Of a DNA stretch of 64,000 nucleotides, positions 59,681 to 64,000 are shown in pieces (within the stretch, counting starts at the first letter, position 1; the number at the start of each line of letters is the position of its first letter). The DNA is from Lantana camara. Lineage: Eukaryota; Streptophyta; Magnoliopsida; Lamiales; Verbenaceae. The notes beneath the pieces are model-generated. The model made no database searches, was not told the DNA's origin, and was given only the letters and a program-made list of their open reading frames with translations. The position numbers and the translations under genes were made by a program. The stretch lies in assembly GCA_037501455.1 (NCBI GenBank), contig CM074858.1, positions 41,537,001 to 41,601,000 on the forward strand, given 5' to 3'.

Positions 59681-60956
59681 TGTATGTATGCTTGTGCTAT
59701 GAATGTTTATTGTACCTTCCACTGTGGCATTCTGATTAGCCTCTACTGCTTCCTCCTCTCCATCAAGGGCATATGCACGAGCCTGAATAGCTGGCCTCCT
59801 CTTTGGACAGGTGTTCCTCTTGTGCTCAGCCGAACCACACACCAAGCATCTACCCAAATACCTCCAACACCTCTCCAACGGATGAGAACCCTGACAGTGA
59901 GGGCAACGGGCCTGGGTTAGGGCCGGTAAAACTGGAGGGGCTGAGGGAGTAGTAGTTCGTGACTTCTTATTGATAAAGCCCTGTGGTCCGATGGGGGTAT
60001 CGGAAATATCGGGTCCTTGTTGGTTCTTGATTTGAATACGCCCCTCTCGTACTCATCGCATCTTAGCTCCCGATCGGTCACACTCAGAAATCTTATGCTT
60101 CGGCGACCCGCAACAGTAACATCTCCCCAACCTCTCCCAACACGTATCGTACACATGGGTGTTTCCTCCACAATAAGTACACAACTGGGGTTCGCTCCTC
60201 GGCTTTGAAGTACTCTCGGTCTCGTGTCCCTTTCCACGGATTCTCTTACCTCGAGTCCCATGCAGATAGAATCCTCCTCCCATCGGAGAGTCCAAATATA
60301 GTCTCGTCCCAAATCCGATCCCCGATGTATGTCCTCTTTTGTCCAACTCTCTCCTGCCAACCTCCACGGCTAATGCTCCCTCAGTGACCTCCTCCCAAGT
60401 ACCCGTGTTCCCCACAAGTACAAACTCCTTAACTTCACTCCGTAGACCTTCCAAGAAATGCCTAGCCTTCATCCAATCATTTCCCATGATGTGGGGTACA
60501 AACATACCCAATCTCTCAAACTCCTCCATGTAGCCCTCAAAGGTCTTATCCCTTTGCTTCAACGTGAAAAAGGCTTCCAATATCTGCTTATGTAGGGTGG
60601 CCGGTGTGAACCTCTTCCTAAACTCCAGGACGAACACATCCCATGTCAATTCTTCACCCCTTGCCCCAAAGCTCTGAACAACTTCTCTCCACCATTGTCT
60701 TGCAGGCCCACGTAAAAGTAGAGAGGTAAGTCGTGCCATATTGTGAGTGTTGCATGGCCACGCTTCAAATAAGTGCTCTATCCCAGAAAGCCACTGACTA
60801 GCACAAAGTTCATCACCTCCTTCGAATAGGGCAGGGAGGGTTGAAAGACTTGAACTCCAGATACATCCTTGCCACGGGGTTAATAGGTGGTGAGTCGGTT
60901 GGAAGTTGCCCTTGATTGTATAGATTGGGTTGAGAAGACTGACCGTAGGGTATCAT
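59681..60956 (-). pseudogene. gag: Element E gag with two zinc-knuckle pairs and truncated protease
   Basis: ATG at 60954-60956 (MIPYGQSSQPN) follows TTTCAGG. A frameshift near 60840 precedes the capsid domain, seen from 60739 (ARQWWREVV, WDVFVLEFRKRF, GYMEEFERLGMFVPHI). A basic linker and a pair of CCHC knuckles follow (CTYCGGNTHVYDTC, CYCCGSPKHKISEC; about 60070-60190). After another frameshift (about 60060) and a spacer of about 60 residues comes a second knuckle pair (59815-59905; CLVCGSAEHKRNTC intact, the first CPHCQG..HPLERC). Then come an acidic alanine-rich linker and VEGTINIHSTSIH, the protease start, which ends before the active-site motif. Gag packages element RNA in relatives. 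Frameshifts make this copy unlikely to work. Confidence 0.88.
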
Positions 60957-61221
60957 CCTGAAATATCAACAACTACAACACATGTATATTCATGTTGGTT
61001 AGTAAATGCTTATGTCACATAATCAATCATCAACATCAAAGGCAAGTAATGTTTCAGATTATATAAATTCAGTAATGTGATGAGAATTTAAATGTCTAGC
61101 TTATCAAACCGAGATGTTCACGCACATATAACCACATTATTCTATGCCGTACAACCTAGACAGCCTCAACACGACTCAAGTGCTCGGTTTTGCAACCTAG
61201 AGCTCTGATACCACTTAAGGA
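60957..61221 (-). promoter_or_regulatory. Element E leader, primer binding site and hairpin
   Basis: Primer site at plus 61202-61213, the exact complement of TGGTATCAGAGC. Plus 61186-61197 gives RNA GGTT-GCAA-AACC, with an outer GCT/AGC pairing (61182-61184 and 61201-61203) across a small internal loop. The leader about 61144-61180 matches H (CCGTACAACCTAGACAG against CCGTACGACCTAGACAG). Confidence 0.9.
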
Positions 61222-64000
61222 TGTAGCACGCCAGATGGAGGATACCACATCCCCCGCACTAGGACTCAGACCCGGTCATGAAATAGGAAGTCCATGCCCG
61301 AATCCGAATCATAGAGAACGGGAGACCAACTCATACACTAGGCTAAGCGGATCTGACTTGACAAACTCAGAGCGCGGAAGCAATTTAAACAATCATCAAC
61401 AGATAGCGGAAGCAATTGAAACAACATGTAGAACAGGTGATGGGTTCAACTAGCATAAATACCTAATCCCGAATATCAATTCATAATCCAACATAATAAA
61501 CAACATAAGTATCATCATAATATCTATTAACATCCAAGTACTAGCTTACTAACCCAACCCGGGTTTATATCTAAGTAGAACATAAACATAACCTTCAAGT
61601 GTGAAACATAATTACATAACATAAGTAAAGTATGCGACAAATTCATCCTAATACCAACTAGAATGACAAGTGTGACACCAAAGACTCACTTCCGCCTAGC
61701 TCAAGCCAAAAGGTATCCTGCAAACTAAAAGATAAAATGAGGTGTCAGTCAACTGACTGAGTGAGGGGGCTAACGCACACCCACAATATATATATAAGGA
61801 GCATAACACAGAATAAAAGGAGGGACTCATGAATTGAGGATAGGTGTTGCATACCAAAACATTTTGAAAGAACCCTAATAGATATAGATATAAGTTTAGA
61901 AACCATTTTTCAGAAAGACTCTATCCCGATTCATAATTCCATAACCTAACATAATCAACTGCTCGGCGAGTACGAGCTTCCAACCTCAACTCCTCATAAA
62001 ATAGAAATAACATACCAACCTCAACTCTGGGTGATGGTAGGGTTGCGTGACCCTAACCATCAAGGCAGGCGAGGGGAGTGCTAAATGATACTACAACCCT
62101 CAGGACTCCGTTTCCCAACCAAACCTCCTGGTGGGTCCCGGTACATCCTAATCGTACATGTGGACACTACGTAATGGGTCAATATCCGACGGCCCTAACC
62201 TTCCCGGGGGACCCATTACCCGTAGCTCCTGGGCCCAAAATAGAACAGAATGGAACATAACATAACATATGCCAACTTTCATGGCAATCTCGCTAAAGAA
62301 CCATAACACAACAGATTTTTCCAAAATAGCTTCATATGCCTCAAAAACTTGTTTTTAAATATATTCCTACGTGATGGAACTTTAAGCCTCATGACCTCCA
62401 CCCACGTAGGACGCACGTAAAATCATAAACATATCATATCCAGCACATACGTATCTATAGTAGAGTATACTCACATGCAAGGGTAGAAGTCAGCATGTAA
62501 AGGCCATAGGTCGTATAACTATAGAAAATCCTAAACCTCACCTAGTGCAAGTAGAGTCTGAGAGTGTGAAGTGCTAAGCACTCTAAACCTCGGGCCCACC
62601 GGCACCACCAAACTCTGTGACAAGACATACAGAAGCCCAGGCTTAAACTCTATATGAACCAAGTAAGACGCACGGCATATCAAGAGATGAGTGATACGTA
62701 ATATAGAATGAAGTGTATATATAGGTCACGTAGCATAGTTTACATATTCCACCAAATCATGCAATTAACGATGTATTAAGGTTTAACAATGCATTATGGA
62801 ATGATATGAATCACATAGGTCAAGTAGCATAACACAGGACAAACTTTCATACGAAGTTATTCAATTAAAATGACGTATTATCATCTAAGAATGGAATCGA
62901 AGTCATATCATAACATATAATTCATAAAGCATTTCAAACGGATCAAGTAAACACAAAAGAACATGCATAAAGGGGAGCAGGGGTTGGGAACGGCCATTCC
63001 CATGCATAGTCTTGCATGGGAACGGTCCTTCCAGCGGATCTCCCCAGCGAAGCGTTCCCATCACAAGGCTTAATTGGGAACGGTCCTTCCCATCTTCGGT
63101 GCTGACGTCAGCCCTGGCTGGGAAGGGTCGTTCCGGGCTCATGGCATGAATGGGAACAGTCTTTTCGGCCAGATCTGGGCGTCTGTCTTGTGCAGATTCG
63201 AGCAAGCTTCGGTAAGAAGACAACCATGGCAAAAAATGGCCGATTTCACACCATTTAAACCATAAAATTTCCACGAAAATCATATATATTATCACATAAA
63301 TCATGCTTATCATATAAATATCAATTTAGCTCAAGAACAAGGGTGATTTTGGCCAAAACTCATACAACCCATTTTCATGAAAATCAAGCTTCAACCATGG
63401 CAAGATGCATCCAAGCTCACTCCCTATCATACTATCAACAACTACAACACATATTCAACATTGAGAAACACATATTCATGCTCAAGGACTCAAGGATCCA
63501 TCATATAAACCATATTCTCCAAGTTGGGCATAAATCACCATTTTCACAAGACATCCTCATATAAGCTCATATATTCAATTTCATACTAAGATTCATGGAT
63601 AGAAATGAAATACACATCAAGGGAAATCCATAGCTTACCTCGGCTTGCGAAATGATGAAAAAACGAGGGTGATATGAGCTCTTGAACGGATAGGAAAAGC
63701 CTTAGATCTTCATTCTTCTTTGAAGCTCTCCATGGGAGATATGTCTTGTGTGAATTGAGGTTTGAAATGAAATGAGAAGGGATAAGGCTATTTATATGGT
63801 GGCTGATAGTTCTAGGTCAAGGTTAGGGTTTCCAAGATATAACATGAGGCAAAAGGCTTTATTAGACTTTGGGCTCAAATAAATGACTTTCGGCCCAATA
63901 GGTTAAATTTAAAAGGTTTAAGGTCGAAACGACTTCCGAAAAATATAAAGTAAATTCCATTGGATCTGAATCACCGAATCAAGTCCAATGTTGGTGTCGA
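61222..64000 (-). repeat. 5' LTR of element E, cut by window edge
   Basis: A direct repeat of 55669 to about 58455. Stem-loop CAGTCA/TGACTG at 61746-61759, GC-rich core 62025-62235, inverted-repeat cluster 62985-63150. Its promoter-proximal end lies beyond 64000. Confidence 0.94.

Larger units (their letters stand above)
55669..64000 (-). mobile_element. Element E: pol-deleted element with gag, cut by window edge
   Basis: Minus-strand element: 3' LTR 55669-58774, polypurine tract, C-terminal pol fragment, hairpin array, protease start, gag, primer site, and 5' LTR from 61222 (2779 bp visible, about 300 bp missing at the right edge). Inserted in LTR F; left TSD half TCCGA (55664-55668), right half not visible. 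RT, RNase H and integrase core are absent, and the internal region is only 2.45 kb. It is an intermediate between A-like elements and gag-less elements C, G and H. Confidence 0.94.

Noticed and set aside
53583..64000. F and E as one element
   Set aside because: F is plus-oriented and E minus-oriented; E has its own LTR pair, primer site and polypurine tract, and F simply stops at 55668.

Overview
The window is repetitive DNA from a flowering plant: AT-rich sequence filled with long-terminal-repeat (LTR) retrotransposons of the Ty3/gypsy superfamily. I see no host protein gene, rRNA, tRNA gene or CRISPR. The one well preserved polyprotein (3838-8100 plus 11825-12088, minus strand) has gag with CCHC knuckles, protease, reverse transcriptase (RT), RNase H, integrase and a C-terminal chromodomain-like tail, in that order. 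Primer sites match initiator methionine tRNA (TGGTATCAGAGC) and LTRs are 2.6-4.1 kb. This combination fits the chromovirus Tekay/Del clade.

The layout is a nest, reconstructed from LTR ends, target-site duplications (TSDs) and broken reading frames. Element B (minus; 1-248 and 15882-20518) runs off the left edge and is split in its RT by element A (minus; 249-15881, TSD TACCC). A is split in gag by a solo LTR, S (plus; 8101-11824). After a 258-bp relic comes LTR D (plus; 20777-22086 and 52777-53582), split by element C (plus; 22087-52776). C contains two further elements: G (minus; 26546-36788, TSD AGGCA) and H (minus; 38176-48679, TSD TGAAC). D is then broken by LTR F (plus; 53583-55668), which is broken by element E (minus; 55669 to beyond 64000).

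A and B are former autonomous elements, now disabled. C, G, H and E lack RT, RNase H and integrase and look non-autonomous (LARD-like). All four keep LTRs, primer site, leader, polypurine tract and a fossil of the protease start. In place of the lost pol they carry a tandem array of short hairpins whose arms vary but stay complementary around a conserved loop. A likely reading is that they were mobilised in trans by relatives of A and B.

The most interesting signals are structural: (1) the covarying hairpin arrays of the pol-deleted elements; (2) clusters of GC-rich inverted repeats about 0.9-1.7 kb into nearly every LTR, different in sequence per family but alike in design; (3) a GGTT-GCAA-AACC hairpin (GNRA-type loop) just downstream of the primer site in all six elements whose leader is visible, with compensatory changes in its outer stem. 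All alignments here were made by eye; identity levels are estimates.
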